A DNA stretch of 64,000 bases, from positions 82,573 through 146,572 of the forward strand of contig CALDSD010000092.1 of assembly GCA_937911325.1 (NCBI GenBank), in the 5' to 3' direction. Of the stretch, positions 38,914-48,390 are shown one piece after another. Numbering within the stretch: position 1 is the stretch's first letter; every line of letters starts with the position of its first letter. The stretch comes from an uncultured Neomegalonema sp. (GTDB lineage Bacteria > Pseudomonadota > Alphaproteobacteria > Rhodobacterales > Rhodobacteraceae). The notes under the pieces are model-generated. The model did not search any database. It saw nothing but the letters and a program-made list of their open reading frames with translations, and was not told the origin of the DNA. The translations under genes were made by a program, and so were the position numbers.

Positions 38914-39261
38914 TTATCCGACGATCGGTTCTTCCTTCTCTCCGCCGTAGATCAGCATCAGATTGCGGCCATAGACGATAAAGCCAAACGACTGAGCCAT
39001 GATGATCACGATGTCCTGCCGCATGATCCCATAAGCCAGAAGCATGCAGGCGCCGACGATCGACAGCCACCAGAACACTGTCGGCACGACGCTCTTCTTC
39101 GCGCGTTCGGAGCTGATCCACTGCACAATCATCCGGCACATGAAGACGCTTTGACCCGCGAGGCCAAACAGCGCGAGACTGACGCCGTACCAGCTGTCGA
39201 CAAGGAGCAGCTGCATAATCCAAGGCAGTTCCGTTGCGGCCTGCGCCACGTCGCTTTCCAT
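38914..39261 (-). CDS. LAB_N domain membrane protein (lipid-A-disaccharide synthase N-terminal-like)
   Basis: 115 aa with three to four membrane helices. Contains SLALFGLAGQSVFMCRMIVQ, WISSERAKKSVVPTVFWWLS and LLAYGIMRQDIVIIMAQSFG, then YGRNLMLIYG, the LAB_N signature (cation-exchange-like repeat also seen in SWEET-type proteins). Last gene of an operon with a GT2 and a GT39 glycosyltransferase; the same trio occurs in lipid A or cell-envelope glycosylation loci. Probably helps flip or handle the lipid-linked sugar; that is inference. Confidence 0.85.
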   Translation of the reverse strand: MESDVAQAATELPWIMQLLLVDSWYGVSLALFGLAGQSVFMCRMIVQWISSERAKKSVVPTVFWWLSIVGACMLLAYGIMRQDIVIIMAQSFGFIVYGRNLMLIYGGEKEEPIVG

Positions 39262-39272
39262 GTCGCGTCCTT

Positions 39273-40064
39273 TCAGAGCTCGTCGCTGCGCGAGGCGATC
39301 GTTGGCACCTTACGGCGGCGCAGCAGCCACCAGACGCCGAAGAGGTCGGTTATTCCGACGATTGCGCGTCCGAAGTTCGTGTACTTGGACGCGCCATGTT
39401 CCCGGGCGCGATGCGTCACATCGACATGCGCGATCTCCCAGCCGTCCCGTTTGAACAGCGCTGGCAGATACCGGTGGAGGTGATCAAAGAACGGCAACGC
39501 CAGAAAAGCGTCTCGACGGAACGCTTTAAGCCCGCAGCCGGTATCGCGGGTCGCGTCGCGCAAGATCCACGCGCGCAGACTATTCGCCGCTCGAGAGGCT
39601 GCGCGCTTGGACCAGGTGTCCTGGCGTCCGATCCGTTGACCCGCCACCAAACCCAGGCGACCGCTGCGGTCGGTCAAAAGCGGGGCGATCAGGTTGGGCA
39701 GTTCCGCCGGCGGGTTCTGCCCGTCGCCGTCCAACGTGCAGATGATCGGGGCGCGCGCGTGCAGGACGCCGGTTTTGATGGCGGCCGATTGACCGCAGCT
39801 CTGCGCGTGGCTGACGCGGCGCAGCCAGGGGTGGCGTGCGACGGTCTCATCGATCACTTCGGCGGTGCGGTCGTTCGAGCCGTCGTCGACAAAGATCGTT
39901 TCGAACGGAGCCAGAGCCGCGCAGGCTTCGCCGATCTCATCGGCGAGACTTCCCACGTTATCGGCCTCGTTTTTCATCGGGGCGACAATTGTCACACGCG
40001 GTTGAACCGCGATGTCTTCAGGGGGTTCAGCGTTCACAGGCGTCGCCATCTCCGTCATCGCCAT
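39273..40064 (-). CDS. GT2-family polyprenyl-phosphate glycosyltransferase (DPM1/ArnC type)
   Basis: 263 aa. The GT-A core is VTIVAPMKNEADNVGSLADE, ETIFVDDGSNDRTAEVI (UDP-binding DDGS), SAAIKTGVLHARAPIICTLD, DGDGQNPPAELPNL (DGDxQ) and RDTGCGLKAFRRDAF. It lacks the C-terminal membrane helices of ArnC, so it is peripheral. The enzyme makes polyprenyl-phosphate sugar for the GT39 enzyme encoded just upstream (6-base gap). The LAB_N gene follows after 11 bases. Confidence 0.9.
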   Translation of the reverse strand: MAMTEMATPVNAEPPEDIAVQPRVTIVAPMKNEADNVGSLADEIGEACAALAPFETIFVDDGSNDRTAEVIDETVARHPWLRRVSHAQSCGQSAAIKTGVLHARAPIICTLDGDGQNPPAELPNLIAPLLTDRSGRLGLVAGQRIGRQDTWSKRAASRAANSLRAWILRDATRDTGCGLKAFRRDAFLALPFFDHLHRYLPALFKRDGWEIAHVDVTHRAREHGASKYTNFGRAIVGITDLFGVWWLLRRRKVPTIASRSDEL

Positions 40065-40070
40065 ATCATG

Positions 40071-41795
40071 TCAGCTGCTTTGACACGCTGAATACGGGCC
40101 GTCAGCCCGTGCATATAGCTTAAAGCTTCTGAATTTGCCCCTGTTGTAGTTGAAGCCTGTTTCTTCGGCGAGAACGGCGGCCTGAGTGTTCAATTCCGCC
40201 AGCTTCGACAAGAACGCGTTGTCGTGCCGCGCCTCGACCCAGACGAGCGACGGCGCGGAGCCCGCCACGATGGCGGCCGCGTCGTCGGGTTGAACCAGCC
40301 GCGTCTCGGTCCCCGCCAAAAAGACGAGGCTTGGCTCGTGATACCCGACCGACGCGAAAACGCTGTCGTCGACGCATTCGCGATAGGGCTCCGCCGTCGC
40401 CGTCAACCGATCCGAAATCCAGATCGTCGAGAGCGACGGAAAGCCGTAAAGGAACGCCGCCGTGTAAACCAATGCTGCGCCGACGAGGCTGCCACGGACA
40501 AAACCGAGCCAAACCCCGGCGACGAGCCAGCGCCATGCGAGAAGGAAGACGATCAGAGCCGCTCCGCCAAGGGCGGCGGTCTGCCAGACAAACACGCCTT
40601 CGATCAGGATCGGCCCTGCGATGAACGCGATCGGCAACGCCAGGGAGACGACGGCCCAGAGGCTTGCGCTCAGCCAGAAAAACCAGCCCTTGGCTTTGGC
40701 TGCGCCGTCCAGCACTGCGACGGCTGCGAGGGCGCAGATCGCCGGATAGGTCGGCAGAACGTAATGCGGCAGTTTTGTCGGAACGAGTTCGAAGACGATC
40801 CAGGTCGGGATGATCCAGCCGAGGAGAAACGCCGTTTCGGGCGCGCGGCGCCAGCGCCAGGCCCACGGAACCGCAGCCGCCGCCAGCGCCGTCCATGGCC
40901 AGAAGGTCCCCCAGAAGACGCCGAAATAGTATCCGGGCGGCGCGCCATGCGCTTCCTGACCGCTCGAGACTTTGGAGAGCATGTCGCCGCCGACCGACTC
41001 GGCGAAGAACCCGCCATCGGAACGCAATGCGATCGCAATGAACCATGGCGCGGCGATCAGGGCGGCCCAGATCCAACCCCAGCTCCACCCGATCCGCTGA
41101 AGCCCGCCGCGCGATCGCTCCATCACCAGAAGCCACGCCAAAGTGCCGCCAACCGGCAAAAAGATGATCGGACCTTTGATCAGAACGCCCAGTCCGATCG
41201 CGGTCCAAAAGTAAAAGACGTTCCAACCGCGCTCGCGCGGATCGTCCTTGGCCGAGAACCACAGTCGCGCTAGCGCCCCTTGAGCGGCCACGATGCAGGC
41301 CAGCAAAGCCGCGTCGGTCTTCGCGATCCTCGCTTCCACGTTCAGCAACAACAACCCTGCGGTCATCGCGCCAGCCAGGAACGCGGCGCGCCCCCCGATC
41401 AACGGCCTCATGGCCCACGTCGTCAGCAGGCTCGCGAGGATCGCGCCGAGGACGGAGGGAATGCGATAAGCCCAGATGGGCGCTTCGGCGCCGCCGAAGA
41501 GGCTGGCGCTGGCGGCCTGCGCCCAGTAGATGCCCGCGGGTTTCTTATGGCGCGCGTCGTCTTGAAACCGGATGTCGACGAAGTCGCCGGTCTCCAGCAT
41601 CTGTTTGGAGGCTTGGGCGAAGCGGGCTTCGTCGCGATCACTGGGACCATGTCCCCAGAATCCGACCGCGAGGATCGCCACGCAGATGGGCAACAACAAC
41701 AGGATACGGCGCCATTGCCGGTCGCCAGCCCAGGCGAGCGAAGTGCCGAGGGTGCTTGCGGAAAAACGTTTGAGAGCGCCATCGCTTTTGCTCAT
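40071..41795 (-). CDS. GT39-family lipid glycosyltransferase (ArnT-like)
   Basis: 574 aa with about 10-12 membrane helices. The first periplasmic loop holds GHGPSDRDEARFAQASKQML (catalytic Asp-Glu pair), and FVDIRFQDDARHKKPAGIYW follows, both hallmarks of ArnT/PMT enzymes. Further AYRIPSVLGAILASLLTTWA and FGVFWGTFWPWTALA. It transfers a sugar from polyprenyl phosphate to an envelope lipid such as lipid A, facing the periplasm. ATG 41795 is chosen; a TTG two codons earlier has a slightly better spaced GGAGG. First gene of the GT39-GT2-LAB_N operon. Confidence 0.88.
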   Translation of the reverse strand: MSKSDGALKRFSASTLGTSLAWAGDRQWRRILLLLPICVAILAVGFWGHGPSDRDEARFAQASKQMLETGDFVDIRFQDDARHKKPAGIYWAQAASASLFGGAEAPIWAYRIPSVLGAILASLLTTWAMRPLIGGRAAFLAGAMTAGLLLLNVEARIAKTDAALLACIVAAQGALARLWFSAKDDPRERGWNVFYFWTAIGLGVLIKGPIIFLPVGGTLAWLLVMERSRGGLQRIGWSWGWIWAALIAAPWFIAIALRSDGGFFAESVGGDMLSKVSSGQEAHGAPPGYYFGVFWGTFWPWTALAAAAVPWAWRWRRAPETAFLLGWIIPTWIVFELVPTKLPHYVLPTYPAICALAAVAVLDGAAKAKGWFFWLSASLWAVVSLALPIAFIAGPILIEGVFVWQTAALGGAALIVFLLAWRWLVAGVWLGFVRGSLVGAALVYTAAFLYGFPSLSTIWISDRLTATAEPYRECVDDSVFASVGYHEPSLVFLAGTETRLVQPDDAAAIVAGSAPSLVWVEARHDNAFLSKLAELNTQAAVLAEETGFNYNRGKFRSFKLYARADGPYSACQSS

Positions 41796-41978
41796 CGCCA
41801 ACGCCCCCTCCTTTCATCCCTTGCGTCGCCCAGTTTCGTCGCGCCTTGCGCGCATCCCCTCCGCGCGCAACGCGCGAGCGCCAAACGCCGTGTGGGTATG
41901 GACGACGACGACGCCGGCGGTCAATTCCGCCGCAGCCATCGGTCGTCTACACCAGCGAAGTGTTGCTCTGAACGCGGC

Positions 41979-42410
41979 TTACTGCGCCGGCGGGAGCGCA
42001 GGCGTGTCGTCGTCGGCGGGCGCCGCGGCCGGTTCGTCGCCGCCAGCGGCGTCAGGCGTGATCGGCGCGGTCAACGTCCCGTCAATCTGCGGCAGCGCCG
42101 GGATTGCGGGCAGCGCCGGCGCCTCGCCATTCGTCTCCAGCGGCGGCAACGTGTCGACGACCGAGCCGTCCTGAACCGACTGTGTCGCGAAGATCGTCAA
42201 GATCAAGCTTGTGATGATGAAGGCGACGGCAAGGCCCCAGGTCGCCTTCTGCAGGGCTGTCGCTGCGCTGCGGCCCGACATGACGCCGCCGCCGCCGCCG
42301 CCACCGCCGCCACCCATGCCCAGCGCGCCGCCTTCCGAGCGCTGCAGGAGCACAGCGCCGATCAGCAACAGCGCCAAGATGAGGTGGATGATGAGGACGA
42401 TGTTTTCCAT
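41979..42410 (-). CDS. secG: Preprotein translocase subunit SecG
   Basis: 143 aa. Two membrane helices (VLIIHLILALLLIGAVLLQ and ATWGLAVAFIITSLILTIFA) flank the characteristic RSEGGALGMGGG loop, which here contains ten consecutive glycines encoded by a GCC/ACC-type trinucleotide run on the plus strand (about 42293-42320). The acidic, Ala/Pro-rich C-terminal tail is longer than in E. coli SecG, as usual in alphaproteobacteria. Accessory part of SecYEG. Confidence 0.92.
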   Translation of the reverse strand: MENIVLIIHLILALLLIGAVLLQRSEGGALGMGGGGGGGGGGVMSGRSAATALQKATWGLAVAFIITSLILTIFATQSVQDGSVVDTLPPLETNGEAPALPAIPALPQIDGTLTAPITPDAAGGDEPAAAPADDDTPALPPAQ

Positions 42411-42600
42411 GGGTGGTCTTTCAAGGCGGTTTTGGCGCTATCAACGCCGCGGAGATCGGAACGACTTCAGAAAGTGTGAAATAGGCAAGCACAGCCCGTC
42501 TGGCGAGCCCCTTAGCCTTCGCGCCCGTGAAAGTCGATCCTTCTTGGCGCAGGTTTCAGCGCTGCAGGCTGATTTTAGTCTGAATGTCGCACGCAGACGG

Positions 42601-43398
42601 CTACTCGATCGCGGTCGAGACAATCAACTGGTTCTCAAGCCGATGCAGCTCTCCCACCTGCCGCGCCTGCAGAAGCCCCTGGCGCGCCGCGTCGATCACC
42701 CCGGCGAAATAGTAGTGGGCTGGGACCAGAGTCTGACTGGTCGACAGCACGGCCGCAAGCGCGACGAATTGGAACACCGGCCTGAAAGTCACAAGGCGGT
42801 GGCGCTGATGGAAGGTCAAAAACACAAGCGCCAGCGCCATGTAGGTCGTCAGCCAATTCAGAACTGGCGCACGGGTCGTCTGGCCCATCGCGGCGTTCAT
42901 GAAACCGATGCCCTGGAGGGTTGCCGGAACGCCCAGAGCCAATGCGATCACGTCCTGGGTCTGCACCCAGTTGCGGCGCAAATCAGCGATCAAAATCTGC
43001 TGGTAGACGTAAATCGGCGCCAAAAGCGTGACGGCCGTTAGCACGGCCGGCGTGATGCCAGGCGACTGAAGCCGCCCTAGCAGAGGGATGTTCGACAGGT
43101 TGACGCGATCCTGGATCTCCAAGTCCGCCGTATCTGGCAACGTTGTTCCCGCGGCGCCGTCGTCGCCAAGCAGAATCAGCCCTCTTGGACGGAAGGTGAG
43201 CAAGCCGAGCAAAAGGACGAACGCCTGCGCGAGCAGGATCGTCTCGGAGACGCCGCCGCCGCTTTGGTCGCCGGACGTTCCGCGGTCGCCTGCGAGCGAC
43301 TGAAGCGGAAGGGTGGACGACAACGCCGTGGCGCCCAGGCCCAGGGTCAATTGGCGCCTTGTGATCTCTTCGGGGGTTATCAGTCTTGGCTTGGTCAC
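42601..43398 (-). CDS. Unrecognised polytopic membrane protein with secretin-like PLLGRLQ segment
   Basis: 265 aa from a GTG that overlaps the upstream stop by 4 bases, with GGGAGG 5 bases before it. N-terminus ITRRQLTLGLGATALSS resembles an export signal with a twin arginine but lacks the full Tat motif. About five hydrophobic helices follow (ILLAQAFVLLLGLLTF, VLTAVTLLAPIYVYQQIL, VIALALGVPATLQGIGF, TTYMALALVFLTF, FQFVALAAVLSTSQTLV). Between helices 1 and 2 is a NLSNIPLLGRLQ stretch recalling the LGDIPLLGxLF loop of secretins. Family unknown; translationally coupled to the secreted protein upstream. Confidence 0.55.
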   Translation of the reverse strand: MTKPRLITPEEITRRQLTLGLGATALSSTLPLQSLAGDRGTSGDQSGGGVSETILLAQAFVLLLGLLTFRPRGLILLGDDGAAGTTLPDTADLEIQDRVNLSNIPLLGRLQSPGITPAVLTAVTLLAPIYVYQQILIADLRRNWVQTQDVIALALGVPATLQGIGFMNAAMGQTTRAPVLNWLTTYMALALVFLTFHQRHRLVTFRPVFQFVALAAVLSTSQTLVPAHYYFAGVIDAARQGLLQARQVGELHRLENQLIVSTAIE

Positions 43399-44153
43399 AA
43401 CGGCCTCCCTGCGAGATGTCGCACTGTGTGCAATGCAGTGTTCATTTTCAACAGGTTAGCCGAAAAGCGACGCCACGACAAATTTCGAGGGGTCGATCGG
43501 GTAGGTCTGAGCCCGCCTGACCGGGATCGAACCGAGCGCTCGTTAGAACCGCGCGCTCGGTAGAACAAAGGCCCATGATTCAGGTTCTGGTGCCCATCCG
43601 AGCGCAACGGCCTGACCACAATTCGGGATCCCTCGACATAGACGTCGCCCAGCTTCGTCATACCGGTCGCGCCGGCATAGGGTTCCGGGTTCCAACGCGG
43701 CTTGAACAGAAGCTCGCGCACGCCGCCGCCTCGGTTCCGCCGCAACACCGAGAACTGGCTCTCCCCTTCAACCACAAACGGTGCACGGGGGATGTTGATG
43801 ATCAAGGCGTCGCCGTCCCGGTATGCTTCGCCCCAGAGGTTCGCGTCACTAACGAGCCGAGTGCCTGGCCGAGGGTCAAACAGTTCGCCGAACAACGGCG
43901 TCTCTGTCAGGTCCGGACGATTGGTTTCATACTGCAGGACCGAGTGTGGGACTTTCGCGGCCAGCGCGCCGCCGCCGGTGACGACGACAATGCGCTCTGG
44001 CCGAAACTCAAAGCCGGCCGGTTGGGGCAGTCCCAGATAGCTGGGCTGTTCGAAGCCGTCGAACCGGTTCTCACCGCCGCTTGTCGTCTCGGTCGCGGCT
44101 GCGGGCATGACGACGCCCACAAAGACAGCCATCATCAAAAAGCGATTCAGCAC
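43395..44153 (-). CDS. Unrecognised secreted protein with secretin-like PLFGELF segment
   Basis: 252 aa starting at GTG 44153, chosen because GGAGG lies 5 bases upstream; a GTG at 44180 is in frame. Signal peptide NRFLMMAVFVGVVMPAAATE. Mature part: FRPERIVVVTGGGALAAKVP, then DLTETPLFGELFDPRPGTRL, WGEAYRDGDALIINIPRAP, LGDVYVEGSRIVVRPL. The last about 50 residues are arginine/serine-rich and look unlike a folded domain, which could mean a frameshift or lost stop near the end. No family recognised. It forms a coupled pair (GTGA overlap) with the membrane protein gene downstream. Confidence 0.55.
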   Translation of the reverse strand: MLNRFLMMAVFVGVVMPAAATETTSGGENRFDGFEQPSYLGLPQPAGFEFRPERIVVVTGGGALAAKVPHSVLQYETNRPDLTETPLFGELFDPRPGTRLVSDANLWGEAYRDGDALIINIPRAPFVVEGESQFSVLRRNRGGGVRELLFKPRWNPEPYAGATGMTKLGDVYVEGSRIVVRPLRSDGHQNLNHGPLFYRARGSNERSVRSRSGGLRPTRSTPRNLSWRRFSANLLKMNTALHTVRHLAGRPL

Positions 44154-44240
44154 GACGTCCTCCCGCCTTTGGGCAACCACTCTGAACAGCTTTGCAAGGC
44201 CATCACGGCCAGAGCAAGGCGCCGTCGGACCGATCCGGGA

Positions 44241-44810
44241 TCACCACCCGCCAGTGCCTGGTTCGCCCTTGATCGGGCCTTTGATCCGGTCCGTCGTCCA
44301 TCCGGCGTAGAACCCGCCAGGTTGAGGGCGAACCTGCTCGTCGCCAAGCCATGCCGAGTCGACGCGGTTGGCGTAAAACGCGATCCAGCCGGCGATGCGA
44401 TCATAACCCATGCCGAGGTCGTCGAACGGATCAGGGTAGGCGAAGGCGGCTTCCGCCGAGCCCTGAGCGCCGACGACAAGGTCGTAGTAGACCGCGGCTC
44501 CCTTCCATTCGCACAGCGAACCGCCGGGGGTTGGGCGCAAGACGCCGTCGCGGACGCTGTCTGGCGGGAAGTAGTAGACCGGCGCGCCGGCCGTTTCGCA
44601 CACCCGCAACCCGCGATCGGTCTGCGCCACCGTTTGACCTGCGAACACGACGCTCATGCGCGCTCCGGCGGGCCGGATTTCGGGCGGGCGCGGGTAGTCC
44701 CAAACCGATTCCTCGCCCGGCCCTGTCGCTTCGATTTGCTGTGGCCGCGACGTTCTTGGGCTTCGGTGTCGCTGAACGGCCGCAAGGAGCGCCGCCTTGT
44801 CCTGCGTCAC
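44241..44810 (-). CDS. DUF427 domain protein
   Basis: 189 aa. The DUF427 fold (beta-barrel) is recognised by MSVVFAGQTVAQTDRGLRVC, APVYYFPPDSVRD, CEWKGAAVYYDLVVG and AFAYPDPFDDLGMGYDRIAG, ending FYANRVDSAWLGDEQV. Function unknown; no catalytic residues are established. Its start overlaps the rraA-like stop by 4 bases (ATGA), so the two are coupled. Confidence 0.85.
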   Translation of the reverse strand: MTQDKAALLAAVQRHRSPRTSRPQQIEATGPGEESVWDYPRPPEIRPAGARMSVVFAGQTVAQTDRGLRVCETAGAPVYYFPPDSVRDGVLRPTPGGSLCEWKGAAVYYDLVVGAQGSAEAAFAYPDPFDDLGMGYDRIAGWIAFYANRVDSAWLGDEQVRPQPGGFYAGWTTDRIKGPIKGEPGTGGW

Positions 44811-45304
44811 GGCGCGCGCAGGTTGGCCGCGAGGTCTGCGTCGACTGCGATGACGCCGTCCTCATCGGCGATGATCCAATCGCCTTTACGAACCCATACG
44901 CCGGCCACCGACATCTCTGCGACTTCATCGCCTTCCGGTCCGGCGCGTTCGAACATCGGATGCGACCGCAGGGCGCGCACGCCGACTTGGCGAGGCCGGA
45001 TCAAGGCCACGTCGCAGACGGCCCCTTCGATGACGACCCCGGCCCAGCCGTTGGCTTCGGCGTTGGTCGCCATGCCGTCGCCGAACACGGCGTTGCGACC
45101 TGTCACCGTCGCCAGTGCGACCGCGCCGTCGCCGGGTTCTTTCAGCATATCCGACAGCACCCGATCGGCCGCGTGCAACGCGACCAGACGGGCGGGACCT
45201 GCGAACTTTGCGACGGTGGTGAAAGCTCGCCAGTCCGCGTCCAATACCCGGACGCGACCCCGATGCGCGTCGCAGATATCCGCGACGGGAACAGTTATCG
45301 GCAT
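44807..45304 (-). CDS. RraA-family protein
   Basis: 165 aa. RraA/HMG-aldolase fold: VPVADICDAHRGRVRVLDAD, ARLVALHAADRVLSDML, GVVIEGAVCDVALIRPRQVG and WIIADEDGVIAVDAD, the conserved GxxxDxxx and DxDGV motifs being present. Members bind RNase E as regulators or act as 4-hydroxy-4-methyl-2-oxoglutarate/oxaloacetate aldolases; the sequence does not settle which, and the metal-site pattern (RD...D) is partly changed. Follows ilvC by 12 bases, same strand. Confidence 0.8.
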   Translation of the reverse strand: MPITVPVADICDAHRGRVRVLDADWRAFTTVAKFAGPARLVALHAADRVLSDMLKEPGDGAVALATVTGRNAVFGDGMATNAEANGWAGVVIEGAVCDVALIRPRQVGVRALRSHPMFERAGPEGDEVAEMSVAGVWVRKGDWIIADEDGVIAVDADLAANLRAP

Positions 45305-45316
45305 GCGGTTCAGCCT

Positions 45317-46357
<1,041 letters not shown>

Positions 46358-46365
46358 TTAGTGAC

Positions 46366-46393
46366 AAAAAAAACGCGCATCTCCTGCGCGCGT
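46366..46393 (-). terminator. Intrinsic terminator between FAD monooxygenase and ilvC
   Basis: On the minus strand ACGCGC...GCGCGT (46373-46378 and 46388-46393, alternatively CGCGCA/TGCGCG with a 5-base loop) is followed by eight T. It lies between the end of the monooxygenase gene and the ilvC start 21 bases on, so it most likely ends the former; an attenuation role for ilvC cannot be excluded. Confidence 0.7.
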
Positions 46394-46455
46394 CATTTCC
46401 TGTCGCCTAAGCGGGGAAGCACCGTATTTCAAGCGAAAACAGGGCTGCGGCCGCT

Positions 46456-47673
46456 CTAAGGCGCGTCAGGCATGGCTGCGAGGGGATCGATCAGCCGTCC
46501 CGCGACGATCTCCGCCAGCAGACGCGGCACGCCCGGCACACGGGTCATGGGGGCTGAAAACCAGTCGCGCAGCAAAGGCAGGATATAGCTGTCGCTCTGG
46601 AAAACGGGCGTGAAAACCGATGACATCGCCTGATAGAGGCGCACATGCCGCCGGCGCGCGGCCGCATAGTCCTGCAGCGACTGTTCGATCGACGCGGAGT
46701 GTTCGAGGGCGCGCGCCAAGGCCATCGCGTCGAGCAGCGCCATGTTGGCGCCTTGACCGAGTTGCGGACTGGTCGCATGAGCGCTGTCGCCGACAAAAGC
46801 GATCCGCGGCAGTATCGGCTGCTTCAGGGTGAAATGAGCGTAGCGCGCCAGCGTCAGCTGATCCGGGTCGGTGACTTGCTCCACCAGCGGCGCACAGTCA
46901 GGCCAGATTGCGGCGACATCTTCCCGCCAGGCGTCCAGACCGCGGTTGCGCCATGCGTCGTAGTCCTGTGCTTTCAGGCTCCAGAAGAACGTCGCCACGG
47001 GCTCTCCGCCTTCGCTCCGGCGCCCGACGGGCAGCACGCCGACCATTCGCGAGGCGCGCTGATAGCGTTGCGCCAGAACATCGGGTTGAAAGGGTCCGTT
47101 GGGATCCCAATCGACAGTCGCCCAAAGCGCCCCGTATTTCAGCGGCGTGATCTTCGGTTCCGCTGACGTCGAAGCGCGGATGCTCGAACGGGCGCCGGTC
47201 GCGTCGATGAGAAGATCAAAAGGGCCATGGCGACGGCCCGTCTCCGTCACCAGGGTTGGACGCCCGTCGCCATGCGTGTCCACCTTCTCCAGGCGGGCGC
47301 CGGTCGTGATGTCGATCTCGTGCGCCGAAACCGCGTCGAACAGAACGTTGAAAAGAGCCGACCGATGAACGGCGAGCGCCTGCGCTTTGTCCGGCAGGTT
47401 CCCGAACCGCACATCCAACGCGATCCGGCCGCGCGGCGCTGAATGGCCGAGCAGTCTGGAAATCGGCTGGCCGAGGGTTTTGATCCGATCGCGAAGCCCC
47501 AGAGCGTCTAATACGATCAGGCCCGTCGGTTGCAGAAGAAGGCCAGAGCCCACGGGCTGGGGCGCTTCGAACTGATCGAACAGAGACACCCGGCACCCAA
47601 TGCGATCCAGGAACAACGCCGCCGCCAAACCCGCGGGGCCGCATCCGGCGATCGCGACATCCAGGCGCTTCAT
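46456..47673 (-). CDS. FAD-dependent aromatic-type monooxygenase
   Basis: 405 aa group A flavoprotein monooxygenase (PHBH/UbiH-like). FAD-binding LDVAIAGCGPAGLAAALFLD (GxGxxG), SLFDQFEAPQPVGSGLLLQP, the DG-type motif region LLIDATGARSSIR, and AFVGDSAHATSPQLGQGANM (GD motif). The substrate is unknown; ubiquinone or small aromatic hydroxylation are possibilities. Single gene, convergent arrangement upstream with ndk (divergent starts 141 bases apart). Confidence 0.85.
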   Translation of the reverse strand: MKRLDVAIAGCGPAGLAAALFLDRIGCRVSLFDQFEAPQPVGSGLLLQPTGLIVLDALGLRDRIKTLGQPISRLLGHSAPRGRIALDVRFGNLPDKAQALAVHRSALFNVLFDAVSAHEIDITTGARLEKVDTHGDGRPTLVTETGRRHGPFDLLIDATGARSSIRASTSAEPKITPLKYGALWATVDWDPNGPFQPDVLAQRYQRASRMVGVLPVGRRSEGGEPVATFFWSLKAQDYDAWRNRGLDAWREDVAAIWPDCAPLVEQVTDPDQLTLARYAHFTLKQPILPRIAFVGDSAHATSPQLGQGANMALLDAMALARALEHSASIEQSLQDYAAARRRHVRLYQAMSSVFTPVFQSDSYILPLLRDWFSAPMTRVPGVPRLLAEIVAGRLIDPLAAMPDAP

Positions 47674-47814
47674 GACGTTTTGCCGGGGCGATTGCGGCGA
47701 CGGTCGAGGCGCGACAGGTCTTTCACCCGCTGAAGCCCTGTGCTAAGCGCGCCGCGAAACAGCCCGCGTGGCGATCTCGCGGTCTGCGCTTCTCCAAATG
47801 TCAGCGAGGATTCC

Positions 47815-48237
47815 ATGGCTCTTGAGCACACCTTCTCCATCATCAAGCCCGACGCGACCGAACGCAATCTTACGGGCAAGATCAACGCTATCTTCGAGGA
47901 GGCCGGTCTCCGGATCGTGGCCCAGAAGCGCGTTCACCTGACCAAAGCGCAGGCTGGCAAATTCTACGAAGTGCACAAAGAGCGCCCGTTCTATGACGAG
48001 TTGTGCGAGTTTATGTCGCGGAGCCCGGTCGTCGTTCAGGTCCTCGAGGGCGAAAACGCCATCGCCAAGAACCGCGAAGTCATGGGCGCCACCAACCCAG
48101 CCGAAGCCGCAGACGGCACCGTTCGCAAGTTGTTCGCAGAATCAATCGGCGAGAACTCGGTCCACGGCTCTGACAGCGCCGAGAACGCTGCAATCGAGAT
48201 CGCCTACTTTTTCGCCGGAATCGAGATCGTCGGCTAA
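47815..48237 (+). CDS. ndk: Nucleoside diphosphate kinase
   Basis: 140 aa, standard length. Balances NTP and dNTP pools through a phosphohistidine. [20 protein letters not shown] starts the protein; active His117 lies in [18 protein letters not shown] 47815 with GAGGA 5 bases upstream; earlier in-frame starts lack similarity. Confidence 0.98.
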   Translation: MALEHTFSIIKPDATERNLTGKINAIFEEAGLRIVAQKRVHLTKAQAGKFYEVHKERPFYDELCEFMSRSPVVVQVLEGENAIAKNREVMGATNPAEAADGTVRKLFAESIGENSVHGSDSAENAAIEIAYFFAGIEIVG

Positions 48238-48289
48238 TTCTTGGGCGCGTCGACAACGGGTCGCGCCCGAAATCCCCATTTCGTGATGT

Positions 48290-48317
48290 CCGACGTCGCG
48301 GTACTGCGCGACGTCGG
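48290..48317. terminator. Strong hairpin after ndk
   Basis: Perfect 11-base inverted repeat CCGACGTCGCG (48290-48300) and CGCGACGTCGG (48307-48317) with a 6-base loop, 53 bases after the ndk stop. No T-run follows, so it may be a processing or factor-dependent stop rather than a classic terminator. Confidence 0.55.
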
Positions 48318-48390
48318 TATGGTTTACGGTTTATGATGACGCGGATCTTTTCGGCGCTTGATCATACGTCGACCATGTGGGGGGTGAGAG

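Noticed and set aside
42293..42320. GCC trinucleotide run as a possible unstable repeat
   Set aside because: It encodes the glycine loop of SecG, common in this family; imperfect repeat (ACC interruptions) and no sign of variation visible.
43510..43545. tRNA-like T-arm (GGTTCGATCCC on the minus strand)
   Set aside because: Only four of five T-stem pairs form, and no matching 5' acceptor or D-arm lies upstream. It is inside the 3' end of the secreted unknown gene.
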